This document shows positions 44,701 to 58,927 of a DNA stretch of 64,000 nt, piece by piece. Both the position numbers and the translations under genes were made by a program. The stretch comes from Dendrobium chrysotoxum (Eukaryota; Streptophyta; Magnoliopsida; Asparagales; Orchidaceae): the NCBI GenBank assembly GCA_019925795.1, contig CM034311.1, positions 9,596,126 to 9,660,125 of the forward strand. Direction: 5' to 3'. Within the stretch, counting starts at the first letter, position 1. Each line of letters opens with the position of its first letter. The notes beneath the pieces were generated by a model, which saw only the letters and a program-made list of their open reading frames with translations, searched no databases and was not told the DNA's origin.

Positions 44701-46532
44701 ACCCACTCTATTGTCCATTTCACAGACATATCGGGCATGTTATAGAAGACTGCTATGTGTTCAAGGACAGAGTTGAGAAGCTCATGGCTAGTGGGCAGAT
44801 CCACCTACAGGACAGCGACCTGGTTCAGCCCAAGGGCAAGACACCTCAGACAGTTCAGATGATCTCGGGCTCCAGTAGTTGTAGTGACAGCCAGAGTGGC
44901 AGACAGAGCAGTCGTAGCAGATCACCCAGAGGTTCTGAGGGGGAGTGGCAGTTAGCACTCTCTCGGAAGACGAGGCAGATGATCCGGCAGACAGTTCAGA
45001 GTTCAAAGGCAGTTGAGAGGAGGCCTACCCAGGCCAAATCGACAGTTGCCAGCCCAGTTTCTTCGCCAGCACCTTTTTCTTCTCCTGTTGTAGTGCCTAC
45101 TGAGCACATTTCTTTTCCTATTTTATGTAATAAAAAGATGTATGAAAAGGAAAAGTTTGTTGTAACTTCTGAGGGGAAGACGGGACGCCTTCCAGCACTT
45201 ACGCTGAAGGATTTCGTTCTCCCTTCAACTGATGATGAAATAATAGAAGAAGGTGATTCTGGCTACTTCTGGTGTTCTGCTCCTACTTTTATTTCTTCTA
45301 GCACTCGCTCTTTCAATATTTTACATGTTTCTTATGATGGTTCTGTATGTGATGAAGAGTCTGAGTGTGATGAGGAACCAGTCTTTATGATTCCGGAGGG
45401 TGGTTGTTACATGGATTCAGAAGATGAATCCGAGAACCCACTCCAGTTACTTTCCTTGGAGCCAACACATGCCATCACCGTTGAACCAAGTGAATCTCCT
45501 GTCAAAGATGACTCGATACAGGAAGTTCACTTGCGTTCAGGGAAGGTTCTTCCACCTAGGATGGCTAAGAATACAAAAGAGAAAGATAAGAACATTGTTA
45601 CCCAGCAGGACGATCCTATCCCTTCCTCCCAAGAGCAGTCTAAGGAGAAAGGGAAAGGCCCTCAGCTGGAGGTCGATTACAATGTGTTGGCCCATTTAAG
45701 GAAAATTCCTGCTCTTCTCAGTGTCTATGACGCTTTGATGATGTCTTCTGACTTGAGAGAGACCCTAGTAAAAGCACTACTCGAGCCAGAGTCCTATCAA
45801 GCCTTCTTTGCTTCCGAATCTGTTGGAGATGCATGCCTTTTGAGAGAGATGCCGTGCATTACCTTTTCAGATCGTGATCTCCTCTTGGGTACCTCTGATC
45901 ACAATCGTCCTTTGTATGTCACCGCTGAAGTCAATGGTTATGAGTTGAACAGGGTCCTCATTGACCAAGGAGCTTCAGTAAACATCCTGAGTTATGAAAC
46001 TTTGAAGAGCCTCTCCCTGGGTCATTTGAAGTTAACCTCCGATAAGATTATGTTGAAAGGCTTCAATGACCAAGGACAGCGTGCCCTAGGGTCTATCACC
46101 CTACCCCTGAAGTTTGGAAATTTCCTTACTGAGGCGAAGTTTCATGTGATCGAGGCAGATACTTCATACAGGGCTCTCTTAGGAAGGCCCTGGATTCATG
46201 AGTATGGAATGGTGCCCTCCACCCTGCACCAATGTATGAAATATATGAGGAATGAAGTCGAGTACTCCATTCCCGGGGATACCCAACCCTTTTCCGTGCA
46301 TGAGGTCTCTATTTACGATGATGCTGAGCATTACATACCTCGTAAGAAGAGTAAACCTCCTTCTGCCCGGTCACCAGTGACACCTGCCAGTACTGTACAG
46401 GGTCCTGTACAGCTACCTGTGCAAGGTCCGTCACAGGTTAGTATTGAGGCAGATACCTCCACTGCAGATCCTGTTAGATCTCCTTTCCAATTTGCAGTTG
46501 GGCACGATGTTCCCCCTAGTAGAGGTAGGGGA
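41741..46532 (+). CDS. gag-pro: Gypsy (Tat) gag-protease polyprotein, one frameshift, truncated by the gap
   Basis: ATG at 41741 (MASFVPSVTFSFGSD). The frame shifts by one base near 42,117 and continues open from 42,120 to the gap. The N-terminal 550 residues are P-, R-, Q- and V-rich low complexity, then acidic, with a coiled-coil stretch (LQLQTQMAEMARAMAAMTAQ, near 43,480). The capsid core (Retrotrans_gag type) is at about 43,850-44,330 (PPRFRVFDGFGNPRQHVAQY). A CHHC knuckle variant CPFHRHIGHVIEDC lies at 44,711. The aspartic protease has LIDQGASVNIL near 45,960 and LLGRPWIHEYG near 46,180; the active site is D-Q-G rather than D-T/S-G. Gag forms the particle and the protease processes it. 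Base composition becomes less GC-rich from about 45,060. The frameshift may be a sequencing error. Confidence 0.85.
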
Positions 46533-47032
46533 NNNNNNNNNNNNNNNNNNNNNNNNNNNNNNNNNNNNNNNNNNNNNNNNNNNNNNNNNNNNNNNNNNNN
46601 NNNNNNNNNNNNNNNNNNNNNNNNNNNNNNNNNNNNNNNNNNNNNNNNNNNNNNNNNNNNNNNNNNNNNNNNNNNNNNNNNNNNNNNNNNNNNNNNNNNN
46701 NNNNNNNNNNNNNNNNNNNNNNNNNNNNNNNNNNNNNNNNNNNNNNNNNNNNNNNNNNNNNNNNNNNNNNNNNNNNNNNNNNNNNNNNNNNNNNNNNNNN
46801 NNNNNNNNNNNNNNNNNNNNNNNNNNNNNNNNNNNNNNNNNNNNNNNNNNNNNNNNNNNNNNNNNNNNNNNNNNNNNNNNNNNNNNNNNNNNNNNNNNNN
46901 NNNNNNNNNNNNNNNNNNNNNNNNNNNNNNNNNNNNNNNNNNNNNNNNNNNNNNNNNNNNNNNNNNNNNNNNNNNNNNNNNNNNNNNNNNNNNNNNNNNN
47001 NNNNNNNNNNNNNNNNNNNNNNNNNNNNNNNN
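46533..47032. other. Assembly gap of exactly 500 N
   Basis: The round length suggests a placeholder between contigs rather than a measured distance. Apparent open frames spanning it are meaningless. Confidence 0.99.
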
Positions 47033-47594
47033 GGATGATATGATCGTATCAACCAAAAATAAATTGCTTTCCTTAATTACCAGATTAAATTAGGCATGAT
47101 TGTACTGGATCATCCGGGATGATACACGTATCGTCCGGGACGATCAGACCAAGTATCTAAAAATAAGAACTTGCCTAACTTGATCTGGCGGCTGAGAATT
47201 TCTGATTTGGGAATATCGTCCCGTACGATCCGGATATCGTCCAGGACGATCGGCTCAATCAGACCCTCTTAACTTAGTCACCCTAATAGGGTTTCTGTTT
47301 TAACTGGATCGTCTAGGACAATGTGGATATCGTCTAGGACGATATGAACAAATTTTTAACAGAAACTCTAATTCACTCAATCTCTCTCCCTGAGTGTGTG
47401 TGTGCAAGGTTACTTAGCTAGGGAATCAGTTATATTACAATTGACTCAATAAAAAGAAAAATCATACATTTGACACACTTGGACCTGATCTTGAGTTGGC
47501 TTGAGTGGCTCGCGGTCTTTTGTGCCTGAAACAGATTAGCCAAGCAAAACACACTGGAAACATGTTTGTCATCATCAAAACCAGATTTGCAATA
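47033..47594 (-). repeat. Partial 5' LTR of the copia element, second copy
   Basis: Matches 9557-10119. Contains the last four palindrome doublets less the cut first one (from about 47,109 on). One one-base deletion in it. Confidence 0.9.
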
Positions 47595-49787
47595 GAAACA
47601 TCATATAAAATAATAATATGATCAATAAAGTTGTTTGGACACAGTTTGTCCATGCATCGAGAAGCATATCATGCATATGATGCATAAAGTCAAACAAGAT
47701 GAAAAAATGTGAATCAAAATGAAAGATGCAGTTAAACCATAAAGTCAAAAAATCACTTGGCCGATCTTCCACATTGAAGAGATTGAGAATAATGAATCAA
47801 AAATAGTAAACAGGTAAACAAATTAGCCGTTGGTTCAAAAATAAAATCTAAATTCACAGCATGAAGAAAAAACCAATGTTGTAATGAATTTGATAAAACC
47901 TATATCACACAACATGTGTTAAAATAAGGAATTGGATGCGATAAAACAAGGTAGTTCAAGAGCTAAATTGATATATACTTAAGAACACTATAGTTTCGAA
48001 AAATAGAAATACGTCAATAAGCCTTGTCCACCAAAACAAAGCTGCTCGAGGATCCTATCAAGCGGTGTGGTATTGACCCAAATAAATATTTAAAATACCT
48101 CAATCTTTAGGGACACTTGTAGACGTCATTCAGGGCTCTTCTTTTTGTAGCTTTCGCTTGGTTCCTGAGATTTTGCTTCTTCTACCCTATATTTTGTGCA
48201 GCATATATTGATGAAGGATTACCTGATTTATCATTACCAACTTTTCAGGAGATTTGCGTACCTTCTGCCTTATGCTTCTTGCTTGGGCAGGCTTAGTGAA
48301 GGAGTAGATGCTGGTGACCTAAACCTTTTATGTTTATATTAGGTAGGTAGCAAGGGGTCATCGGTCCAGAGCTTCATGCATAACAAACTTTTTGATGATA
48401 GAATGCTCTAAGTTCAACTTTAATCTTTACTTGAACTTTGGGATAATTTCTTTGGTCCTTTGCTTTGTGCTTTAGTGGACTTATTGAAGAAAGAATCCTT
48501 TTATCCTCACTTTTTACTTTATGGATTGATCGAGGGATTTGTAGGTATTGGATTTAATTGATAGTATTAAATATAGGTAGTATCCTGATTCTTAACCAAT
48601 TGAGGAGACTTTAATCTGAGTCACTTGAGTTCATCAGGTTAGGTGAGCTAATATTTAGCAGCTCTTCTTCCTCTAGTTATTGAAATTGAGGTTCCTCTAC
48701 TATGATCTTTCTTGTGGCATGTTAAGTAGATGGAGCTACCAGCAATCCAACCATATTTGGGAGTGTCGGATCCATCCTTTTACACCCATTCAAGCTTCAG
48801 ACTGAGATATGGGAAATGTTCTTCCCAATGCTGAATTTACTAAAGTTGGTAGATTTAGAGTCATCCTTTATGGTTGAAGATTTAGAGCCTACAAACATTT
48901 GATAGTTGCTCATGACTCATCCTTCCCACTGGAGCTTTGATTCTCCGATCAATCAGGAGAATTTAGTGGACTACAACTACTTAAACTTGTCAAGTCAAAT
49001 TAGCCTTTATACTTCCTACAATCCCTACTAACGGGTTGACGAAGTGAGGGTTCCGCTACTATGACCTTTCTTATGGCGTGTTGAGTAGATAGAGTTGTTA
49101 GCGATCCGACATTATTTGGGCTTATTAGATCTAGCCTCTTATACCCATTCGAACCTTAAGCTTCAGGCTATTGAAAGACTTTTTGCTGCTCCAGCTCGAC
49201 TTGTTAGAATATGTAATTACAAAAGTCTCTTTCTTGACTTTTAAAATCTTGGTACGTTGAACAAGGTAGTGTCCTGAACTTTCAGAAGATAACCTACATA
49301 TACTTTGAAAAAGAATTTAATGTATCTCTCTATCTTGAAGGAATATTTGTATTGATAATTTTCAATATTTATTCAGGGATCTCGGAATATAGTGCAATGT
49401 CGACCAGAATAAATATTTAAAATTCCTGCTGTCCTACAGGGAGGTTTAGAATATAATAACTTTAGAATTTTGAGATTTTAAATATTTATTTAAGAATCTC
49501 GACACGTAGCATGATATCGACCCAAATATATATTTAAAATGCTCCCTATCTTGTAGGGAGATTTTTGGATAGGCTTTGTGTTTTGAGGTTTTAAATATTT
49601 ATTCAAGGATTTTGACATGTAGTGCAATGTCAGCCTGAATAAATATTTAAAATGCCCCTATTCTTATGGTAGATTTTGAAATGCATTCTTTCTACATAAG
49701 AAAATTTTAAAATATAAATATAAGCATACATTGATAAATAAGCACATAACACTTTGATCAGTGTATATTATATTGGACATGAAATTT
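47595..49787 (-). other. 3' non-coding part of the gypsy element, second copy
   Basis: Matches 10120-12315, including the three hairpin units (now about 49,358-49,653). Five of the nine indels between copies fall here. Confidence 0.85.
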
Positions 49788-52700
49788 TCATGCATTATAT
49801 TTCTTTAAATATCGACCGTTGATCGGTGGCATAAGCCTTTGACCATCCAAATCGACTAATTGATAGGCTCCTCCTTGATACACCTTTTTGACGATAAAGG
49901 GGCCTTCCCAATTGGATACAAATTTACTACCAATTTTTTGGAGTGGAATGATTGGCCTTCACAGCACCAGAATAATTTCCCCTTCTTGGAATGATCCATG
50001 GTGCACCATTCGGTCAAATAGTTTTTCCATTCTTACTTGGTAGATTTTTAGGTTTTGTTGAGCTTTTAGTCTGGCTTCATCGAGTGCATTGAGCTTTTCC
50101 ATTTTTGGGCAAGCATTTTGCTCCTGAGTGAGATTGTGCTGAATTGCTACTCTAAGTGACAAGAGTTTAATCTCTAGTCGTAGTACTGCTTCAACTCTGA
50201 ACACTAATGAGCAAGGAGTGGCTTTAGTCTGTATTTTATAAGTAGTACGATATCCCCATAGCACCTCTGCCATCTTCGTACGCCATTCTCTTCTGTTCTT
50301 GGTGACGATCTTCTTTAACAGTTTTAACAAGGTCTTGTTGAAGGCCTCTGCTAGGCCATTTGCCCTTGGATTATATATTGATGAGTAACACCAATTAATT
50401 TTATGTCAATCTACAAACTTATAAATCTTTATACTTTTAAAATTCGTACCATTATCCAAGATTATGCGGTGTGGTAACTAAATCTATAGACAATATTATG
50501 GGTAAAATAATTGATCACGCGCTTAGACATTACTTTTTGAGTGGAGCTGCTTCTGCCCACTTAGAAAAGTAATCGGTTGCTACCAAGATGAAGCGATGTC
50601 CTGTTGATGACTGTAGATCTATTGGACAAATTATATCAGTGCCCCAACATTCGAATGGCTAGGATGCTACTATTGGGTGTAGAGGATTTGGTGGCTGATG
50701 TATAATATCACCATGAATCTGACACTTATGGCACCTCTTAGCATGGTCAATACAATCCCTCACCATTGTCAGTTAATTATAACTCATTCTCTTAATTTTA
50801 ATAGCCATCTTGTGACCTTACTTATGTGTGCCACAAAGTCCATCATGGACTTCTGCTATCACTCGATCAGCTTCCTTAGTCCCCAGGCACCTTAGCCACA
50901 TCTGGTTAAGAGCCCATCGATACAACATATAGTTGACAAAAGTGTATCGTAATGCTCTTTTTCAGATTTTTGTTGCTATAAATTATTTTATCGGGAGTTT
51001 ATTTTCTTTGAAGTAGTCAACGAATGACTGCCTCCAGTCATTCTCTACATCAATATCTAAGTAATGCCACCATAATTCTGAAGCTTGACTAGCTTTACGT
51101 CTCTTGGCAATATGATATCCTCCGGGATAATTTTCCATAATGATCTGATGGAGAGGTTGAGGGTCAATCAAAATTGTATCTCGTTGGCTTGAATCTGGTA
51201 CTTCTTCTGCCTTCAAAAATTATAATAGAGCGGGCTCCAAGACTCGACGGGTATAAACTCCAATGAATATAGACCTCTCCTCATTAGTATTCACCATTCA
51301 CTTGGCCACTTTGACCAAGCAATCTGCTTTCGCATTCTATCCTCGAGGAACTTAAGCTATTTTAATATTTGGCACCAGCTTCAGGAGCTCAAGGGTTCGT
51401 CGATGGTAATGGGCCAACTCAAGCTTACAAATCTTATAAATTCCTAAGACTTGATTTATCACAAGCTATGATTCGCCAAAGATTTAGAGATTTTAAATTA
51501 TGACATTGATCATAATCTTCAGTTCTATTATTAGATCTTCATACTCAGCTTCATTGTTGGTTTGGGGTTCAATTAAACTAAATGAAAATCTCATTATGCC
51601 TCCTTCAGGTGCTATGAAAATAAGGCTGATGCCAACTCGAGCTCTTATAAGATTTGAAGGTTGAGCAGGTTCAATCGATGATGCCCACTAAAATACATCT
51701 CCCAAAATGATAATTTTTCATTCTCCTCGATCTGCATGATTTACTTGTTGGACAAATCATCATTGAGTGGGGAGTCTGCTGGAATTGGATGTGTGGTGAA
51801 GAAATCTACCAAAGCTTGTCCCTTTATCGCCTTCTGTGACATATACGTGATATCAAACTGCAATAGTATCACTACCCACATAGCTAGGTGACTTGCCAAC
51901 ACTAGTCTTATCCTTAAGAATTTTAGCTACGATCTTTGATATCAAGGTGATTTTGTGAGAAAGCATATAGTGGCAGAGTTTCTGGACTGCGAAAATTAAC
52001 GCTAGATAATGCTTCTCAATTGGAAAATATTGTACTTCTACTCTGATCAATATCTAGCTAATGTAGTAGAGTATATTTTCTTTACCTTCTTCATTATATT
52101 GGGCCAATAATACTCCGAGGGACTATTCTAATTATGTCATATAAAAAATAAGAGGATTTCTCAGAATTGGTGCTGTGAGAATGGGAGGATTTAACAAGAA
52201 TCTTTTTATACAATTAAAGGCTAACTGGAACTCTTAGTCCCACTTGAAGCAAATGTCCTTCTTCATCAACTTTAAAAATGGCTGGCACCTACCCGAAAGA
52301 TTTGATATGAATCATCGAATGAAAGCCAGTTGTCCTTACAAGGAGCAGAGTTGACGGAGATTCTTTGGAGATGTCATCTCTATAAATGCCTTGATCTTAT
52401 TAGGTACAATTTCAATTCCTCGATGACGAATGACGTACCCCAAAAATTTACTAAATGAGACACCAAAGGCGCATTTAAAAGGTGCATCTTCAAGTAAATT
52501 TTTTTGATCCTCTTGAATATGATCCTTAGGTCATTTAAATGATCTTTTTGATCTATTCTTTTAATGACAAGGTCATCTACATAATAGTTAATCTTTTGAT
52601 GTATTAGCTTATCAACTATATGTGTCATCATCCATTGGTAGGTTGCACCAGCATTTTTTAGGCCAAAGGGTATAACCGTATAGCAGAAAATGCCGATGGG

Positions 52701-53165
52701 CATTCTAAATGATGTGTGCCATTCATCTTTAAGCACCATCTTGATTTGATTGTAGCCCAACGATTCAATCATAAATGAGAACATATCATAGTTTGATGTG
52801 CTATTAACTAGGAGTTCGGATATAGGGAGCAAAAAAATATCCTTTGGACATGCTTTATTAAGGTCCTAAAAATCAATATAGATATAGATTTGATCGTTCT
52901 TCTTCTTCATAGGGACAATATTGGTGATCCAATAAGCATATTTTTCTTCATGAATAAAACCTACTTCTAAAAACTTTTTTGTCTCTGCAATCACATGTTC
53001 TTTAATCTCTAATCTCATTCTCCTTGAAGCTTGTTTGATGGGTGTCGCATCTAGTTTGATCGCCAGTCTATGAACCGCTACATATGGGGATAAGACGGGT
53101 ATCTCAGCGTATGCCCAGGCAAAGTAATCCCTGAATTCATAGAGAAGTTCTTTTATTTCTTCCAC
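49788..53165 (-). pseudogene. pol: Gypsy (Tat) pol, second copy
   Basis: Same broken RT, RNase H, archaeal-type RNase H and integrase as 12316-15693, with the same stops. One codon change in the integrase end segment (Lys to Arg near 50,295) separates the copies. Confidence 0.88.
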
Positions 53166-54084
53166 TTATTCTTCTGTTAGAAGGGAGTTAATGTAGGTTG
53201 GGCGAGGGTCCTCCTCAGTCCCCAAGTTGACTTCTTTTAACTCATCCATTGTGGTTGCCTATCCACCATCTTCTAGTTCTTTTGGTACGTGTTTAGCTTC
53301 TATGGGTTGCTCATCATCATCATCAACTTTATATATTTTCTTATTGGCACTACCTTCGAATATGATTTCCCCGCATGTAATTGTTCGACAAGTCTCTTTC
53401 TAAGGGTATTTTTGTATGATGAATCTGAGACCCCTTTTTGTGAAAATATCCTTCTTCTGTAATGAGTGAGGATTTCTTCGATACTAGAGACTCAAGCAAA
53501 AATGAACTTATTGTTTATAGAAATGAGTTTTACCTCGCTTTTGTATCATTCTTTAGATATTTTTGGTATTATACCTGGGAAATCTCGTAGGTACTAATTC
53601 CACATAATCGACGAATCTACGAAACTAGTCGTGATTTCCTTCTTCCTCAAGCTTTCCAATTGAGTAAAATAGGCTCGTTGGCCCACCCCTTTTTCTTGGG
53701 GGATGTACGTAAAATGTTACGAGATCTTTGACATTATGCATCTCTCACATAATGATTTCTTTGAAGTTTTATAAAGGAATGCATGTGACTATGAACATGC
53801 TATCTGAGATTGACAGGCTACTTATTCTTCTGGAGAATATTTCCTGCATCGTGTTCGTATAGATAGAGTTGTAGACATAGTCATACATAGAATTTGAGTA
53901 TTCAACATCCTTCCTTCCTTTGGATATTGATTGGCACATTTTTTGGGATTTGGTAGGGGTGTCATCATCTTCATCTATGTCACTCCCTAAATGAGGCACA
54001 TTTTTTTCTCTCTTCGGGAGTGATTGCTAGTTTAGGAAGAGTTTGTATTCACTTCTTTTTCCCCACCTGCTTCTTCTTAGCCTC

Positions 54085-54755
54085 TTATTTGGGCCGTTTT
54101 GTAGTATTTGAGCTTGATGCATTAGCCTCAAGAGAAATCAACGACTTCAGCTCTTTTGGAATAAAATACTTCGTATCTTTATATATCTTTACTTTATGAA
54201 CTACAAAGGGTTGGATGTCACCAGATATTTTGAACTCCTCTCCATCCCTAATATACTTCATGCACTGATATAGCATTGATAAGATGATGCCATACTCGTG
54301 CAACCATAGGAGACGCAGAAGCAGCTTGAATGAGGTGTCCGCATCAATCACATGGAATATAGCATCAGTATGAAGTTCTCCAAATATGAGGGAGAGTGTA
54401 AATGATCCCAGGTTATTCTTCCCCTTTTCATTGAAGTTACCATTAACCTATCTTATCCAAGATGCTGCACATCAAGGCACAATGATCTCAATGCTTTCAA
54501 GCTTATGAGATTTATGGAGGACCAAAGATCAAACAGAATCTGCCTGATTATAATATCGTCACTCTCCGCAGTAACATACAGAGGTCGATTGTGGTCTACG
54601 ATCCTAAGCATCATGTCCTCTTCAGTGAAGGTGGTGAATAGCCCGTTACGGGCTTGTAGGACCTCAGTCATGTTACACTTAGTAAAATATGCCTCATACT
54701 TTTTAGGGTCTTGCAGAGCCAAAATCAAAGTCTCTGGAAAGCCCTTAAATATCAC
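54085..54755 (-). pseudogene. Gypsy (Tat) protease region, second copy
   Basis: Identical by eye to 16613-17283, including the mutated active-site segment. Confidence 0.8.
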
Positions 54756-55011
54756 AAGAGCATCGTATATGTGCTGATATCTTCCTGAGATGGGATAATA
54801 TGTTATAATCTATCTCCTTGACTGGAGCATCTTTCTTCTTTGGGCCCTTGGGGATGATATCTTCATTGACAACTATCTCCTTCCCCTTATTTATTGTAGA
54901 CCTCTTTCTTTGGTGGAGACGGTTGTATTTTACCACTTTTCAACTGCACTTGAGTGATCTCCTCTAGCTCAGACTCATTTAACGGCGCATTTTCTTCAAA
55001 ATCATCCATTG

Positions 55012-57325
55012 TCACGTCTGGGAATCATCTATTGATTCAAAGTCACCATCCAAATTTACATGTCCCATTTGTGACACTATGTTGGGGTCTGATTCATCTC
55101 CCATTATAAAATACAGATCCTCCTCCAATTTATAATCCATCGGTGACACCATCATATAGGATTTAGGGGTTGATTCTTTGGCATATTTTTCTTTTATCAA
55201 AGTCAATGGTGTTACCGAAATGACCCGGTAACTTATGACAGAAAGTGGCTCTTCATCAGCTTTTTCTACTTCATCAATTTTAAGCTCTATCATAAAATCA
55301 GCAAGCTTAACGGGGCACCTCGCAGTTTGGTAGTATTCATCCAAACTGCCGATAACCCTTTCGGTTGTTGTCATTTTCTCTTTAGGATTCTTCAGTTTGG
55401 TCTTCTTCTTGGAGGACTTTGCCTTTCCAGCTAAAGAATCAGCTTGGTTGAGGAATTGTTTAGAAGTAGATACTCGTGCCACAAGTAGTGCCTTAAATCT
55501 ATCACTGACTCAGTAGGAGATTTTCACTTTACATCTGGAATTCCTTCAAGCTGCCTCAGCATCCTCATAGTTTTCTTAGAGACCGTTATCTCCCACTGCT
55601 CCTCTTGGACTAGCTTCTTTTTTTTTCTTCTTTCTTCAACCGAGGGTACGGAATAGGACATGAACACTAGAGTTGATTCTTTTCTAGGATGGGTCAATAT
55701 TTTGTATGATAATGTGAGTTCTCCTTTTTGATATTTTCTTTCCAACCAATCCTTGAAGATGTAGTAATCTTTAATAGGATGGCTGATTACTCGATGGTAT
55801 GGGCAATAGTTCGAGTCACTAGTATAATTTGACTCCTCAGGCATTTTGCACTCTGACAATTCTAAGCCTGCTTTCACTGCCTGTCGAAACAACTTGGCAA
55901 TGCTCTCTCTCATAAATGAATATTCTTTTTTCATCTTATCCATGAGGGAGGGGAATGTTCAATCTCTAGTTCCTATTGTTTACCTCAGGCGTTCTCTACC
56001 ACTCTGATAAGTTCATAGCTTAATATTTCCCTTGAGTATCAGCTTTAGTTGGGGGTTAGGGTTGTAGACTTGTTTTAGCTTTTCTTCATATTGCATCGAC
56101 TATTTTCCTTTGTCCATATTATAAACTACCTATTTTTCTTTATCAGCTATGGAGAAAAATGTAGAGTCAGCCTCACATCTTCAGTCAATTAGGGCCTTAG
56201 CCTTCTTGGGCTTATCAGAGTAACCTTCTGATCTTAAAGTTTAGTTTTTTAAACTTAGCCACTTTGTTTAGCAAATCCTGAAATGTGGTTATTGTGGCCA
56301 TGCATAAGAACAGTTGCATATTATCATCAATATTTTTCATTAGTAGCTGCACGATATGCTCTTCTTCTAACTACTGCTCACATCTCATAGTCAAATTTCA
56401 CTAATGAGTAATGTACTTAGTTACCAACTCATCCCTTTTTTTCTTATATAGGGTAAGGTCAGCAATCGTTATCTTTTCGGTTGCGCTGGTGAACCTCTTC
56501 ACGAATATATTCTCTAACTCTAAAAACTTCCTCATAGAGTCATTTGGTAGTTCATCATACCATTCAAAAGCAGCTGCTGTTAAACTGTTAACAAATTGTC
56601 GGAAGAGTAATGCATCATTTCCCCTCGTATTCCTCTAGGTGGTCTTGAATTATTCCAAGTGCTGCCTGGGGTTATAAATTGCCATTGAAGGTGTTGAACT
56701 TTGGGACTGAATATTCTTTCGGGTATGGCACTTGATCATATTCTACATGATATGGATGGCCTTTTCCCACCAATTATTCTGCTTGATCAACGGCTATAAT
56801 AGCCTTAATTTTATCTATGATTATTCCCTCCAACTGTGCAGCTATCATAGGCTTTGAGGTACTTGCAATATTCTACGGAGTGGTCTGGCAAATGATGTTA
56901 TGAGCCTCATGACCACCTTCAGGAATGCCCTGTACTCCTGAGACTTGAGGCATTTAAAAGTTTGGAGGATCGATAGAAGGATCGGGCATGGTGTTGATGG
57001 CAGCAGTTCTTTGAATCATTTGCATCATCATCGCCATTTGAGTCATCATCTTAGTCATATTCTCATTCAACTGAGAGATTTCTTTGTCCTTATCCTTCAT
57101 TTGCCGCCTCATCTGTCTTCTCATATCGGTGAGTGTAATATTCTTGGCAGCAAAGGGGTTTTCTTCAACTTCTTCCTTTTCTCCTTCCGAATAGTGGCCA
57201 CTTCTGCTGGCAACAGATACAACCTTATAGCGGCATCGTTGTATCCATCTGAGCAGTCGATCACTTTCATCACCACCCTCATCTTCATGTTCATGCCTTA
57301 ACATGTAGACAACTTCCATATTCAT
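55012..57325 (-). pseudogene. gag: Gypsy (Tat) gag, second copy
   Basis: Matches 17541-19854 with four substitutions seen, one changing Gly to Asp (GSL to DSL) near 55,440. Same frame breaks. Confidence 0.8.
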
Positions 57326-58903
57326 GGCATCCTCTTCTTCTTCCTCCTCTTCTTAATCCCGGATGTCTAAGCAGCACCGTCAGTGGATTTTTGGTTCATT
57401 ATTTAGTAAGAAGATTTCTTTGACCCACAGGCTGTGATCGAAGTTGGTCTCTTCCTTCAATGGGTTCAACGAACGACGGGATCCCCCGGAGGATTCTCCA
57501 AGGTGTCGACCGTCGAGATGGATGTCATCGTGGGCCTTCTTTGGACCCACTTTTGCGTTGCCTATTGGGGGGGCGGGGGGGTCAGAACTCCGAGAAACTA
57601 CACCGGATGTCATGCCTGGGTTTATCACCCTTTCTTTTCTATCTTCTTCTTCTATGTGAGGCTTTGGACTCCAGATTTATTTTTCTTTTTTTCTTATTGC
57701 TAGGACCTTTCGGTAGAAGATTTCTGAACCCGAGGTTTAGGTGTCATGATCTGATGCTCACCGCATGTGCTATACTTTCTTACCTTCCTCTCCATCACAA
57801 CAAATAAGCATTCTCTTGATGGAGCCCTTCTGGTCTTGACCTTCAATGGCCACTGGTACTTTCTCTTCTTTAGTCCTCTCTCTTTTACAATCTTCAAGAC
57901 TCTGTAGAGTCGGGCCAAGAGAGTTTCAGGCTCCTTCTTCTTCTAGGGACTTGGGACTTCAGGCTGTTGGTCCCAAAATGATTTCTTCATCTCACTAATC
58001 GAGCTATTTCTTGTGACCCATTTTAGGCCAGCAAACCCATTCCAGGTGGGAATGGTAGCTTTAAATTCTTGGGTTGGTAGATTAGATGGGTGGACCAATA
58101 ATTATTATTGCTGAGCTCGGAGCTCAGCTTTTAGCTTCCTCCTCTACCTTCTTATCAACTTTCCTCCATATGAGGAAGCTTCAGTAATGTTCTTCCTGAG
58201 TGCAGATATCCCGATTGGCATGGTGGTGGTGTTTACAGTCACCACAAAAATCCTCCCACCAATCACAATTCTCTTGGTGGCTGGGGCCTCAGGTTGAGAA
58301 TGTTATTCATACATAGGGATCCTACTTTGAGGCTCTTCAGTAGCAGGTCGTTGCACTAGCAGATTACATGACACGTAGGATCTCTAGTGGGATAGAGTCT
58401 CCTTAAAGTACTTTCAGTATTCATGACATTTACAGGAACAGTGGCAATCATTATATTAATTGTAGACAAGTCGAGACTACCGAATTGGATGGTAGCTCCA
58501 ACATTTCAAGTTTCGATAATAGCATTCGCCAGCTGGATCCTAGCTCTTATCCAAATTGGATGGTCATCAGGGTATTCTATAAATCCATCTGCATAAATGA
58601 AAAATAAGGTTTAGAAATTAGCATCTAATACATCACCCCATTCTTTTAAAATGTAGAGACTTACACAAAATAGAGAAAAAAAAATAGGCAAAAATAGTCA
58701 ATACAAGTAAGAAAATAAAATAAATTTAAAACCCTACTGAATGCCATATTAATGGATTTATTGAGTTGATCATTTTTAAAATATTTTAAAAAACTTTAAT
58801 TCATTATATGATCATTTTGATAAATTCTGGAATTGTAGGCCGTATTGATTCAGATGCTACTATAATGCTTAAATGACTAGCCAAAGATGGAAAGAGAAAC
58901 CAG

Positions 58904-58921
58904 TCCCCAGCAGAGTCACCA
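58904..58921 (-). other. Gypsy primer binding site, second copy
   Basis: Identical to 21433-21450. Confidence 0.75.
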
Positions 58922-58927
58922 AAAATC

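Larger units (their letters stand above)
34314..46532 (+). mobile_element. Ty3/gypsy retrotransposon, Tat lineage, younger copy, cut by the gap
   Basis: Plus strand: candidate 5' LTR 34314-41397, primer binding site 41404-41421, gag and protease from 41741 to the gap at 46533. RT, RNase H and integrase would lie in the missing part. The gag and protease match, segment by segment, the decayed minus-strand element in this window, so both belong to the same lineage. Only one frameshift is seen in about 4.8 kb of coding sequence, so this insertion is much younger. Confidence 0.8.

Noticed and set aside
46331..47093. Open frames across the N gap
   Set aside because: N codons carry no information; frame continuity is an artefact.
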